From Phialophora verrucosa (taxonomy: Eukaryota; Ascomycota; Eurotiomycetes; Chaetothyriales; Herpotrichiellaceae), in NCBI GenBank assembly GCA_002099365.1, contig MSED01000011.1, forward strand, positions 253,001-317,000: DNA of 64,000 nt. The letters are read 5' to 3'. Positions 55,406 through 64,000 of this stretch are shown in pieces. Made by a program: the position numbers and the translations under genes. Within the stretch, counting starts at the first letter, position 1. Every line of letters begins with the position of its first letter. The notes under the pieces are model-generated. The model worked only from the letters and a program-made list of their open reading frames with translations, did no database searches and was not told the DNA's origin.

Positions 55406-57840
55406 ACTCATGCGCAACTCATATGCAACTCGCGTTAGTCGTGGAATACCGACACGCAACCACCACCACACCACTACAACCCCATCGCAAGACCGCCAAC
55501 AGACCAACGGCATCCTCTCCGCACCCGGATTTTGTGACATTCAGCGCGCCCCACACAGCTCGTATCCCAGCACCTTTGCAACGGCATTGCAGCACCAAAC
55601 AGGCACTATCGAATGCGCCAAATTACTGCATTTGACCGGTCTGTTTTGGGGCTATTTATATCCAAGACGTGCGCCTGGGGCATATCACACAGGCACGTGG
55701 GGCTGCCGGGGGACCCTCTCTGCCTTATACCATCGTGAACGGGGCGTTCATGATGCCGGTGGTACGGTCTCCCAGCATCCTTTTGACAGGAAGAGGACAA
55801 ATAACACCACACAGTGCAGATAGGCCCTTGTTCCAGCTCCCTTCGCGCAACCTGTGGAGTCTTTGCCCAAAATCCGTGCCCATTCGTCGGTATTATTGTC
55901 CCATCCGTGAATCGTAGCTTGCTGGACGACGAACTCGCCTTGGCTTACCCTCGTTTTCGACCCATCGTCTAACGACGTCAGCACCACCAAACCTCGTTAC
56001 ACTCTGATGTAGCGTAGAGTAATCGATCGGTGAATGCCGCCGACGCTCCGTAGCGGTATATCCACGACTCGAAAGACAGAGCCGTTGTTGATGAAGCCGG
56101 TTTTGGCCCAAGCCTAATCGTCGGATAAGGTTATATCGGGAGGATTGCTTCCGTCACCTAGGGTAAAGGGGAGCTAGAACTATGTAGTAGAAGGCCCTTA
56201 GGGATTCAAGTATCATGTACGATGACACTATCCTTCCTTGTTATACGTGGTCGCGATCCGACGGAGTAGAGGGGAGACGAGTCGACATTATGGGCGGCGA
56301 CACCTCGACGCATGTAGCAAAAGAGTGAGTCGGTCGGGCTCGGCTCCAACTCACGACGAGACATCCAAGGTTCATGTCCTTCCGTCCGCCCCTTCGATGA
56401 TGTCGCTAACCTACAACCCATTTGTACTCGAGCGACTCCTACTATCGGAGGTGGGGAGACGGGCGGCGATGTGGTGGCCGGGGTCTTAGTCACAATCCGA
56501 GTGCTCCGCGGAGAGGATCGCAAAGACCATCGAAACCCCAACTTGAGACCACACCTGCGTTATTGTTATTGTGTTCGGGGAAAAGGCAACGAGGGGGTTG
56601 AGTGTGAGCGACAATGAATCCGACATGCTGCGGCGATGTGAACGGTGGGTTGCTTCTGCCCTTCACTGGGCCGTTTCACCCTGTGCCTGTTCACCCTGTG
56701 CCTGTTCACCCTGTGCCTGGCTCTTGTCGGCTTGAGCACGACGGTATCTTTGGGTTTCGGACAAGCACCGTGTGGAAAGATGGAGAAGAGGATGAAGATG
56801 TTCAACAGCCTCAAGTCAGTGTCGCCCGAGGCTCGAGAGCGGAGAGTTCCGTCTCTCCTTGAGTCGTCAATACGATCTAGTCGAAGATTGCGCGACCGGA
56901 CCTGCACTTTCTGGACCGGCTTGTGCGACTTACAAACACCGTGCACAGTATTGCGCCGGCAGTGCTGCGCATGGTCGGACTCAGGGGGCCATCAACGAAG
57001 CCCATGCCGGGAAGCCTTGATCTATTAAAGATCAAGCTCGCTCGTCGGTGAGTGCATGGGGAAGGTCCTTGTGAGACTTGGGTGACTTGGGGCCGGCTTG
57101 AAAATTGAAATATTGGCCAACACGGTGTCTCGGGACTACACCTTCGTCTGTTTCCTTCCCTATCTTTCTTTTCTTAGAAGTCCCCTTTGGGAATATGGCA
57201 GCGTCTCGTACCTCGACCTGAAAGGCAATCGGCGTCAGACCCATCCCTATGAGGCACACATATCCTGTCTGTTGACCGGGGTGGTTCCCGCGCGCACGGT
57301 AGAGCTGCGTAGAGCTGCGTTCCCAGCACGGCGCCCAAATTCCCGAGAGTGGTCTGCATGGCGGCGAATTGCTGCGACCGTTGCCTGTAGGGCGTAAAGG
57401 TCGATTGGAAGACGTGCGACGCTCGAGAAGCTCGGATCAATGAACAACCTCGCCATCGACGGCACAAGTGGTGTCTGGCTGTTCCTTGTCGATAAACCTA
57501 TTGTATTCCTCGACACAGACGTCCGTAGTGCAGAGCATGCATGACGGGGATGCAAACGGAGAGACGGCAACAGTTGATCCTTTGATCGGAGATCTTCTGG
57601 GAAGAGCGTGTGCGAGTTGATATCATCTTCAAGGCATATTTTATACTGGATGAGCTCCTCCTGGCTGGCGACCTGCAAGAGAGTAGTAATAAAACGTATG
57701 GCGGTAGAAAACATCTCTGCTGTAGGTCTTTCCCACTGTAATCGGCACGCCATCGACGAATATCTTGCTTGGGCCCCTATACATGACTTGTCTCGGCTTC
57801 AAAGAACTCGGCGGCGAGAGAGCGAAGGCGGGGAAATTGA
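55405..57840. other. no gene recognised
   Basis: Short frames only. 57247-57753 minus (LPIDLYALQATVAAIRRHAD) is mildly protein-like. A 15-base unit (ACCCTGTGCCTGTTC) repeats three times at 56676-56720. Confidence 0.4.
56530..56640 (+). repeat. dispersed repeat family A, partial
   Basis: AACCCCAACTTGAGACCACA, then GTTCGGGGAAAAGGCAACGA and GTGAGCGACAATGAATCCGA. The blocks match the tail and head of other copies, in the order of two adjacent units. Confidence 0.75.
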
Positions 57841-58560
57841 AGGCGTAGTTCTAGAAGGCGAGTCAGCCCATCACGTTCTGAAAAAGGCGACCTGTGCACG
57901 AGATACTCACAGCACCGTCACCGAGGTTATCCATGAGCACGTCAAGTAGAACGACCAAGTCAGGGTCCTCCAGAAGCTCCTCGCCATCGGTAGGCACGAG
58001 TGTTATATCATCAAAAGGGTCGAACTCGTCAATGAACTGAGGCGTTGGCATCGGCCTTTTCAGCATCGTAAGCTAAAAAGCTCGAACTCGTTAATAAACT
58101 AAGGCGTTAGTATCGGCTTTCCAGCATCAGAGACCAAAAAGCTCGAGACATTTAGATTTAAACCGTCGGGAATGACGTCGAACAGGGCCTGATCCATAGA
58201 TCCTACAACGGCGAAGTTCTCCGTCGTGTCGTTCCTCGTCGTCAGTAGAATGCCGTATCGTTGCGCAGCGGTGATGTAAATCTGGCCGGCTTCGGCGCGC
58301 TCATGATAGACGCCGTCTACTTCGATCCCGATAGACCCGATTGTAGTTGGACGTGTAGTACATCGACGCCCGAAGAAGTAGGTCTGCGCCGCTGAGCGGG
58401 CCCAAAGAGAGCTTGAAGCCTGGCCAAGCAGAGCAAGTATGGCCAAGCTATGCTGATGGCCGAGGCTAGAACAAAGGTCTCTCGCCCATCGCTTACTGGG
58501 CTCGAGAAGAACAAACGTGTTCGGCTCGCTGTCGTCTCCTCGCTGCCAATGGGGTTAGAG
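57800..58560 (-). pseudogene. Fet3-type multicopper ferroxidase fragment
   Basis: The minus reading shows IEVDGVYHERAEAGQIYITA, then AQRYGILLTTRNDTTENFAV, VGSMDQALFDVIPDGLN and VSDAGKPILTP before a stop. Then a duplicated copy of about 66 bases leads to PQFIDEFDPFDDITLVPTDG and LDVLMDNLGDGAV, then a possible intron and NYAFNFPAF. This is the second to third cupredoxin region of fungal iron-uptake ferroxidases that pair with Ftr1 permease; no copper-ligand cluster is within the part seen. Stops, a frame change and the internal duplication mark it as non-functional. Confidence 0.8.
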
Positions 58561-58611
58561 CCACGCCTAACAACCGCCTAGAGCTGCAGCTTTCCGCAAA
58601 GCAATACATGA

Positions 58612-58921
58612 GTTTCTGTTGAACCAGGCACCAAGCCAGGCACCACCACAGGCTCTCTATACCCAAAAGTCAACCTCGCACAGCCTTGCGGTGGCAAAGA
58701 GGGCCTCGGAGTGAAGGCCTTGTAGCAAATGAACCCCCCGATGGCAAAGGCATTGATTCGGGGGTTTCTCTGTCTCCGGAGACCATCTCGCAATGGTCAT
58801 CTTCAGCATCGCAAACAGGCGCCTCTCAGACATATAAAGAAGGCCGAAGACCTCTGTAAATAAACAAACAGACAGCACCGCAATGGCACATATATGAATG
58901 CAAACAGCGCCTCGGCGCAAC
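58612..58921 (-). repeat. dispersed repeat family D, copy 3
   Basis: Reverse-oriented full-length relative of 29695-29998, from GCCGAGGCGCTGTTTGCATT to GGTGCCTGGTTCAACAG. Base differences are scattered, and short indels lie in the central third. Confidence 0.9.
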
Positions 58922-58924
58922 AGT

Positions 58925-59590
58925 TTCCCCGCGTCAGGAAAGAACCATGCGAACATGTCGTCTTGGGAGAACGGAACAAGCTCCGGTGCAAACACGCCGA
59001 GGATCAACGTGCCAGTGGCGGGTCTTATGGCGGTGAATTTACAACGCTCCAGAGCTTCGTAGGAGGCATCGGGAACTTCAAGCCCCTCCCCAGAGCCCAG
59101 TTTGCAACTCTGCAACAAGCGAGGTTCCCGACATACTTTGCTATGCAGACCGCGCTCCCACCGCTCTCGCGTTGACCTTGGCTACGGAGCGGACGGCCAT
59201 GTCGACGCGAGCGGGGAGCTTTGCATGCGTTTTTGACAAAGTCGCCGGCCGGACCCAGCAGGCCTGGTCTCGATTTGAACCGCACTTCGTTTCTGCAATG
59301 AATGGCCAGTTGATTTGCACGAGTGGCACCGGAGTCAATGGAGAGCAAGCGCAAGGAGGATTGTTCTCCGGGGCGGGTGGAGAACTGCATAATAACACGC
59401 GCAGAGGCAGTCTGAAAGCTACCCAGACGACGAGCGATACTGTCGATGCGGATGCATTTGCTTCAAAGGAAGAAAAGAAGGTGCCAGCTCCTGAAGCAAA
59501 AGCCACGCCACTCACTCAGGTTGCTCCAAAAGAGCTGGTCCAGAATGGCTTTGATGATGATGCCTGGACAGTCAAAGCCCCAACCCAACC
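58925..59590. other. coding-like sequence joined to the thiolase end
   Basis: A plus frame at about 59370-59590 (SLKATQTTSDTVDADAFASK, EEKKVPAPEAKATPLTQVAP, then NGFDDDAWTVKAP) reads like the acidic tail of another protein. It is not thiolase, so two gene fragments are fused here. Confidence 0.4.
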
Positions 59591-59596
59591 TAGTGC

Positions 59597-59877
59597 GTGT
59601 GGTGTGTCAAGGAACTGGGCATCCCGTTCGACAAGGTCAACCCCAAGGGCGATGCCATTGCCTTTGGACATCCTCTTGGCTGCACCGGTGCCAGGCAGGT
59701 GAGTACCCTGTTCACCGAGTTGAAGAGGACGGGCAAGAAGATCGGAGTCACGAGAATGTGTGTCGGAACCGGCATGTAAGTGGACTTCCTTCCCCTCATG
59801 CGATGTGCACCTTGGAAAGGGCCTAGACTAACCATGTCGACAACAGGGGCATGGCTACCGTTTGGGTCGCTGAATAG
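59597..59877 (+). pseudogene. 3-ketoacyl-CoA thiolase, C-terminal fragment
   Basis: Exons 59597-59775 and 59847-59877, with a 71-base GT-AG intron, encode VKELGIPFDKVNPKG, then AIAFGHPLGCTGARQV (catalytic histidine loop) and MCVGTGMGMATVWVAE before the stop, including the active-site cysteine motif. This is the conserved end of peroxisomal acetyl-CoA acyltransferases of beta-oxidation. The residue after NPKG is D where G is usual. The N-terminal 300 or so residues with the nucleophilic cysteine are absent and replaced by unrelated sequence, so the locus is a fragment. Confidence 0.85.
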
Positions 59878-59879
59878 AC

Positions 59880-60490
59880 CTTGGGAAAAACGCGGTTGGG
59901 ACTCGGTCGCTGCACAATCTGGAAAGATGGCCTTCACTACTCTCGCCGCCCCAGTGATGTCGCCGAGCACAGGTACCGAGCTGGGCATTCAGACACCGGC
60001 GCCCCTTTATGTCGACGAGCAAGTGATCCTCGGTGCGTTCGAGGCGAAAGGACTGTTTCTGAAAGATGACATGAACCGGCATTTCTCCAGACAGTCCGTG
60101 CCAATGTGGAGAGACGGCGTTCCTCGAAGCTTGCCAATGCAGTTGAACTGACTGGGTCTGCCGAGGAACTTTTCGGATTTTTCGGGCTCGATCTGCCTTT
60201 TGGAGTGGTCCTAGATGTAGCCAGCTCTTGCACAGGTCTGGTCGCTCCCTGTCTTCTCCCAGGTGTCTCGCGTTGGTTGATCGACGTCGGCGGACGGACT
60301 CTGTGTTTCTTCGGCATGTAACCAACCTCTCAACTCAACCAGCATCTTGGACTCGTGACGACGCTCAAGGGCGGGGGTGTGAAGTTGAAAGTCGTCAGAT
60401 CGACTGACTACTGACTGAGTACTGGGTTCTCGGAGGACGAAGCGGTTGCAGTGGCGCAGGTGACACATGGGGTGAAGGCGCACCTTCCTC
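59880..60490. other. no gene recognised
   Basis: A plus frame at 59937-60151 (PSTGTELGIQTPAPLYVDEQ) is mildly protein-like but has no family match. Confidence 0.35.
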
Positions 60491-60499
60491 AAAGGCCGA

Positions 60500-60900
60500 G
60501 TGATCTATGCGACATACAGAAAGCTGCATTGTTGTGTCGGGAAAAGGCAGGCGACTGGAGCGCTGAAATCGAAGTGTCGAGAAAACGGCGCTGGTGGCCG
60601 CAACAGCACGCGTTATTATGCTCGGGGAAAGGGCAGCCAGGAGGGTGAGTATGAGCGACAAAGAATCCGATGCGACATGTAGAAGATTGCGGTGTTGTAT
60701 TACGGCAGAGGCTGCTCGAATTCGAAAAGCAGCGCGACTCGAAAAGACAGCGCGACTCGCACTCTGGAATCGAAATGTCGAGAAAACAGCGCCAGTGGCT
60801 GCACCCGCGAAAACCCCAATTTGAGACTCTAACACACCGGCACAACCAACCTGAGAGTACTCATGCGCACAGAGCGCTCGGAATAAAATAACGTCTTCTT
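60500..60900 (+). repeat. dispersed repeat family A, two units
   Basis: Two units in tandem, at about 60500-60640 and 60645-60900. The second, from GAGCGACAAAGAATCCGATG to CGCTCGGAATAAAATAACG, is the most complete copy in the window. Confidence 0.85.
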
Positions 60901-61084
60901 CATCTTGGGTGTTGTTGGGAAGGAAAGACCTCTACCCAGATCTCAAGCCAGACAATATGCATGCTTGTGCCTGTGTCCGCTAACCATATGTCTGGTGTAC
61001 AAAATGTGCGCGTCGCGAAGGCCCCCATCGCCATCTTTGAGAATCCCAGTTCAGTGAGCTCTGCAGCCCCAGTATCTGTTGCAC

Positions 61085-61205
61085 CTGGCCCGCAAGCCTT
61101 GGCGCGATCACGTGCACACACACACACACACACACACACAGAGCTGTGGTTGCACAATTCCATAGTTTCAAGGAGATCATATTGAATTGAGTCCAACAGA
61201 AGTCG
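61085..61205 (-). repeat. dispersed repeat family B
   Basis: Reverse orientation: CTTGGCGCGATCACGTGCAC, an AC dinucleotide run, GAGCTGTGGTTGCAC and TTGAATTGAGTCCAACAG. Confidence 0.85.
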
Positions 61206-62480
61206 AGGGAGGGAAAGCATCCATGGGCTCTGTCCTTGACGCATCGACTAGGCACGACGTGAAGACGAGAGTCACTTTGAGCACACGGCCACCAATCAGC
61301 AACAAGAAACGATGGAGCCTGTTCCGCGGCCTCGATGTGTTCGGTACGCCAGGTAATCAAGGGAAGGCATTCAGTCCATGCAGTGCTATGTGCCTATTTG
61401 GATCAAACGGCTGGCGCGGGCGTGACAACGGATATGTCGGAGGAGCACGTCCCTGCATCCCAGGTCGCTCCCAATTTTTATTCATCTCGCGTATGCATTT
61501 ACGCCCAACGAGAGGACTAGAGCCGAATAGAACGGATTCGCTCTCTTCTGAGCAATGTGCGAATCCACAATGACCGCCGACGACTTATACCTGCATTGAG
61601 TACCACGCGCCTCTAGAGCTCGAGAATCTCCAGGGACTGAACTGCATGGATGCTGCAGCCTTGGAGAGCTGCGCAAAAATTGAATGTGAGTTAGGCCTCT
61701 GCACGCCACGCGTGACGGGCAACAAGTCTCTAACAAGTCCGTGGAGCGGAATTCTTCATCTTTGCCAGCGTGGGTTGCCGTCACTCGATGACCTCGTTGT
61801 AATTTGCATCAAGAACGTCTTCCTCGACAACTTCCTCGCCGCGGCCTGCACCATGGCGGGCAGCTCAGAACCAGCTGAAGTGCATAAGGCGTAGGTAAGG
61901 CTGGAGCCTAAGGTCTGGGTTCCGAAAAGGAACGGGGCTGAAGTCTGAAGTCTGAAATCTGAGCGTGTCTACCCAAGAATCTCCCACTGAGATCTGGGAG
62001 ACAAAAGATCTTAGGTCTTTGATCACTGACCACTTGTCCAACAGTCGAAGCTCCTAGAAAGGGAAGCTCATAACCAGTGGAAGCTATGAACTGTTTGTTC
62101 CAGTGTGATGGTCAATCGAGAAATCTATGTACAAAGGGGCGATAGAAATAGCCTTGCGCGTTTATCCCAATGCGAAGTACCACTGCCTACGCATAGGCAG
62201 TGGTCGTAGTCACGGGAGGAGTAGAGTCCTTCAATTCAACTGGTGCATATTCGATGCTCAAAGCCGCCCTGTAAGACCCAGTCCTCAATAATCTCGAAGT
62301 CGTCGTCATTAATAAGAGGCTTTCGGCCTCGGTGCTGTTATGACTGACCTTGAGGAGGACAGGGCAGAGGACTAGAGGAGGACAGGGCAGAGGACCAAGA
62401 GAGGCAAGTTGTGCAAAGCCACGGGGAGCACGGGAGACACGTTCAAGTAAGTGGTTATTGTCGTTGTCGTTGCCGTCGTC
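61206..62480. other. no gene recognised
   Basis: Short frames only. The right part flanks the microsatellites next to the last gene. Confidence 0.45.
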
Positions 62481-62544
62481 AATCAATCAAGCTCAAGCTC
62501 AAAGCTCAAGTCAGCCCATGCCCGTTGTCATTGTCAATGCCGTC

Positions 62545-62690
62545 GTCAAACCAATCAAGCTCAAGCTCAAGCTCAAGCTCAAGCTCAAGCTCAAGCTCAA
62601 GCTCAAGCTCAAGCTCAAGCTCAAATCTCAAGCTCAAATCTCAAGCCAGCCCATACCATGCTCATGCTCATGCTCATGCTCATGCCCCAT
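62545..62690. repeat. AAGCTC and ATGCTC hexanucleotide arrays
   Basis: About 13 units of CAAGCT to about 62625, interrupted copies to 62645, then four ATGCTC units at 62658-62685. All frames are open across them. Confidence 0.95.
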
Positions 62691-62738
62691 GCCTCCCTCC
62701 TGTTTGCCTGCCTGCCTCCGTACCCGCCTCAACACCCT

Positions 62739-63992
62739 TCACCGCGTGCCACTGTTTGCGCGACTCCGTGTCATCATCGGATGGCGTGCGCGGTCCGGCG
62801 ATCGAGTCGGTCTTGGTGGCGGGCTTGGCTCGTCATCATCATTTTCCTGTTCGGAGCAAGAAAGATCAGAGTCCCAAGTTATTGACGGCGGAGGAGACGA
62901 ATCCTGGACGGCATTATGGATGGCCCCGGCTTCGTCAGCGGCGTCGAGGAACTCTTTGAATGGAATGCGGAAAGCATTCTCATCGTCGGCAATGCCAAAG
63001 TCGGACGGACGAAATTCCACCACGCCGTCATGGTCTGTGTAGGTGCCGTCTTTGCCGTACTCGCGTAGAATATGCTTTGCCGATAGTGCACATCCGTAAA
63101 CTTGACCTTTGACCTTGATGCGGTAGATGGCGATTGAGTATTGTCCCTTCTTACGATACCGGAGGTTAAAGGCAACAACGGTTCGAATGTACGCGTTGGA
63201 CAATCTCATAAAGTCGTGGGCTAGTATTTTTGTTGGCTTATTCGAATAGCCAACTTCGAGTACAAGTCTTGGGTGCTTGGCGTATTTATTATCGTAGATG
63301 GCGTAATCGGGGCATTTCTCGGCGCCATTCGAGAATTCTGTCTGATAAGTCTTCTTTACAACAAATTCTGTTGTCTTGACTTCACCAACGTGACCGCGTA
63401 AGTGTCTGAAAATAATATCTGCGGCGTACTCGCCTGCGTTATCGTGAAATCTTGAAGTAAGCATTTGGATGGCTAGCTCTTGACGATCTGGACTGTAATC
63501 AATTCTGAGATTGTATTCTGCTAGGGTTGCTTCAGCGAGAGTCCGAATTTGGCGCCACTCAGGTAGTGTCAAGGTGTGATATTCCGCCCAGTCGTCGACT
63601 CGGTTGATGCCTTGGCCGATCTCACGGAGCCTGTTGGTAAGCGCGTGGATGCGGTCGTATTGTGTGTGAGAGGACTGCGTCGAGAGTTGAGAGACGGAAT
63701 CTTGCTGTGTGTGAGGAGGATCAGGGGTTCGGAACTGCGTCGATGGTTGGGTTGAGAGTCGAGAGATGGAATCTCGCTGTGTGCGCAACGGGTCAGGGGT
63801 TTGAGTGGGAGAGCCATAAATCTGAGGTTGACTCTGATCTGGTAGTGCAGGCAGTGCGGGCAATGAACGTGGATTATTGTGAGTGACGGAGCCTTGTCGT
63901 GTGTGAAGATTGTGAGCGACGCGCCCACTGGCAGCCCCCAGCTGAACAGGTGTACGTGTACGTGACCCATTATCGCGAGAAGCCAGCTGCAC
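62739..63992 (-). CDS. PD-(D/E)XK-like nuclease-fold protein, lineage-specific
   Basis: A single open frame of 417 residues starting at the window edge, so the N-terminus may lie outside. Residues 1-110 are low-complexity (QPSTQFRTPDPPHTQQDS-type repeats). A folded part follows: INRVDDWAEYHTLTLPEWRQ, then VGEVKTTEFVVKKTYQTEF. The segment KCPDYAIYD, then HPRLVLEVGYSNKPTKI and LAHDFMRLSNAYI, matches the D...(L/V)xLEVGxS core of restriction-endonuclease-like folds, with the D, E and a nearby S/K where catalysis would sit. A disordered serine/proline/acidic tail (SCSEQENDDDEPSPPPRP) ends the protein. Many agaricomycetes carry such families; activity is unproven. Confidence 0.65.
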   Translation of the reverse strand: MQLASRDNGSRTRTPVQLGAASGRVAHNLHTRQGSVTHNNPRSLPALPALPDQSQPQIYGSPTQTPDPLRTQRDSISRLSTQPSTQFRTPDPPHTQQDSVSQLSTQSSHTQYDRIHALTNRLREIGQGINRVDDWAEYHTLTLPEWRQIRTLAEATLAEYNLRIDYSPDRQELAIQMLTSRFHDNAGEYAADIIFRHLRGHVGEVKTTEFVVKKTYQTEFSNGAEKCPDYAIYDNKYAKHPRLVLEVGYSNKPTKILAHDFMRLSNAYIRTVVAFNLRYRKKGQYSIAIYRIKVKGQVYGCALSAKHILREYGKDGTYTDHDGVVEFRPSDFGIADDENAFRIPFKEFLDAADEAGAIHNAVQDSSPPPSITWDSDLSCSEQENDDDEPSPPPRPTRSPDRARHPMMTRSRANSGTR

Positions 63993-64000
63993 AGGTGTAA

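Noticed and set aside
1..64000. tRNA or rRNA genes
   Set aside because: No cloverleaf or rRNA-like conserved stretch was noticed, but I could not run a covariance search, so small RNA genes may be missed.

Overview
The window looks like a gene-poor, repeat-rich accessory or subtelomere-like region of a filamentous basidiomycete, probably an agaricomycete. A Rhizoctonia/Ceratobasidium-type fungus is my guess from the gene families, not something the sequence proves. Signs of a fungus are a Zn2Cys6 regulator, 48-65 base GT-AG introns, a Baeyer-Villiger monooxygenase, a Fet3-type ferroxidase, a peroxisomal thiolase end, an F-box protein and a degenerate LINE. Only four genes look intact: two HNH-nuclease paralogues (27974-29166 minus; 35581-36872 plus), an F-box protein (45383-47044 minus) and a PD-(D/E)XK-like protein (62739-63992 minus). 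Most other recognisable genes are fragments with frameshifts or stops.

Layout. 1-8080: fragments of host metabolic and regulatory genes (transketolase/dihydroxyacetone synthase, BVMO, Zn-cluster factor, VOC/glyoxalase, SNF2 helicase). 8100-23760: a compact block unlike fungal DNA. Genes are nearly back to back, wobble bases are GC-rich and introns are absent. It carries an RNA polymerase second-largest-subunit (RPB2) C-terminal region, a triphosphatase-guanylyltransferase-methyltransferase mRNA capping enzyme and an SF3/D5-type replicative helicase, among large proteins I cannot name. Together these indicate a remnant of a cytoplasmically transcribing large DNA virus or virus-like plasmid. 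The block is shot through with frameshifts and has been invaded by host repeats. 23760-36900: lineage-specific host families, mostly decayed, with three repeat families. 37120-38020: a second virus-like segment. 38600-45000: minisatellites, a segmental duplication, a degenerate LINE, an 8-base satellite and GT-rich dispersed repeats. 45000-64000: the F-box gene, a second virus-type SF3 helicase fragment (50.1-50.5 kb), an MFS transporter fragment, Fet3 and thiolase fragments, further repeats and the PD-(D/E)XK-like gene.

How it fits together. RNA polymerase, capping enzyme and SF3 helicase are the parts a DNA element needs to transcribe and replicate outside the nucleus. Finding them side by side in fungal DNA, with satellites at 32.9, 37.1 and 50.1 kb, is the main observation here. 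I saw no capsid protein, DNA polymerase or packaging ATPase that I could defend, so virus versus linear plasmid stays open. Strand calls inside the block are hard because sense and antisense frames share the same GC-rich wobble position. Named domains fix the strand for three genes. For the rest I used stop patterns and continuity with neighbours.
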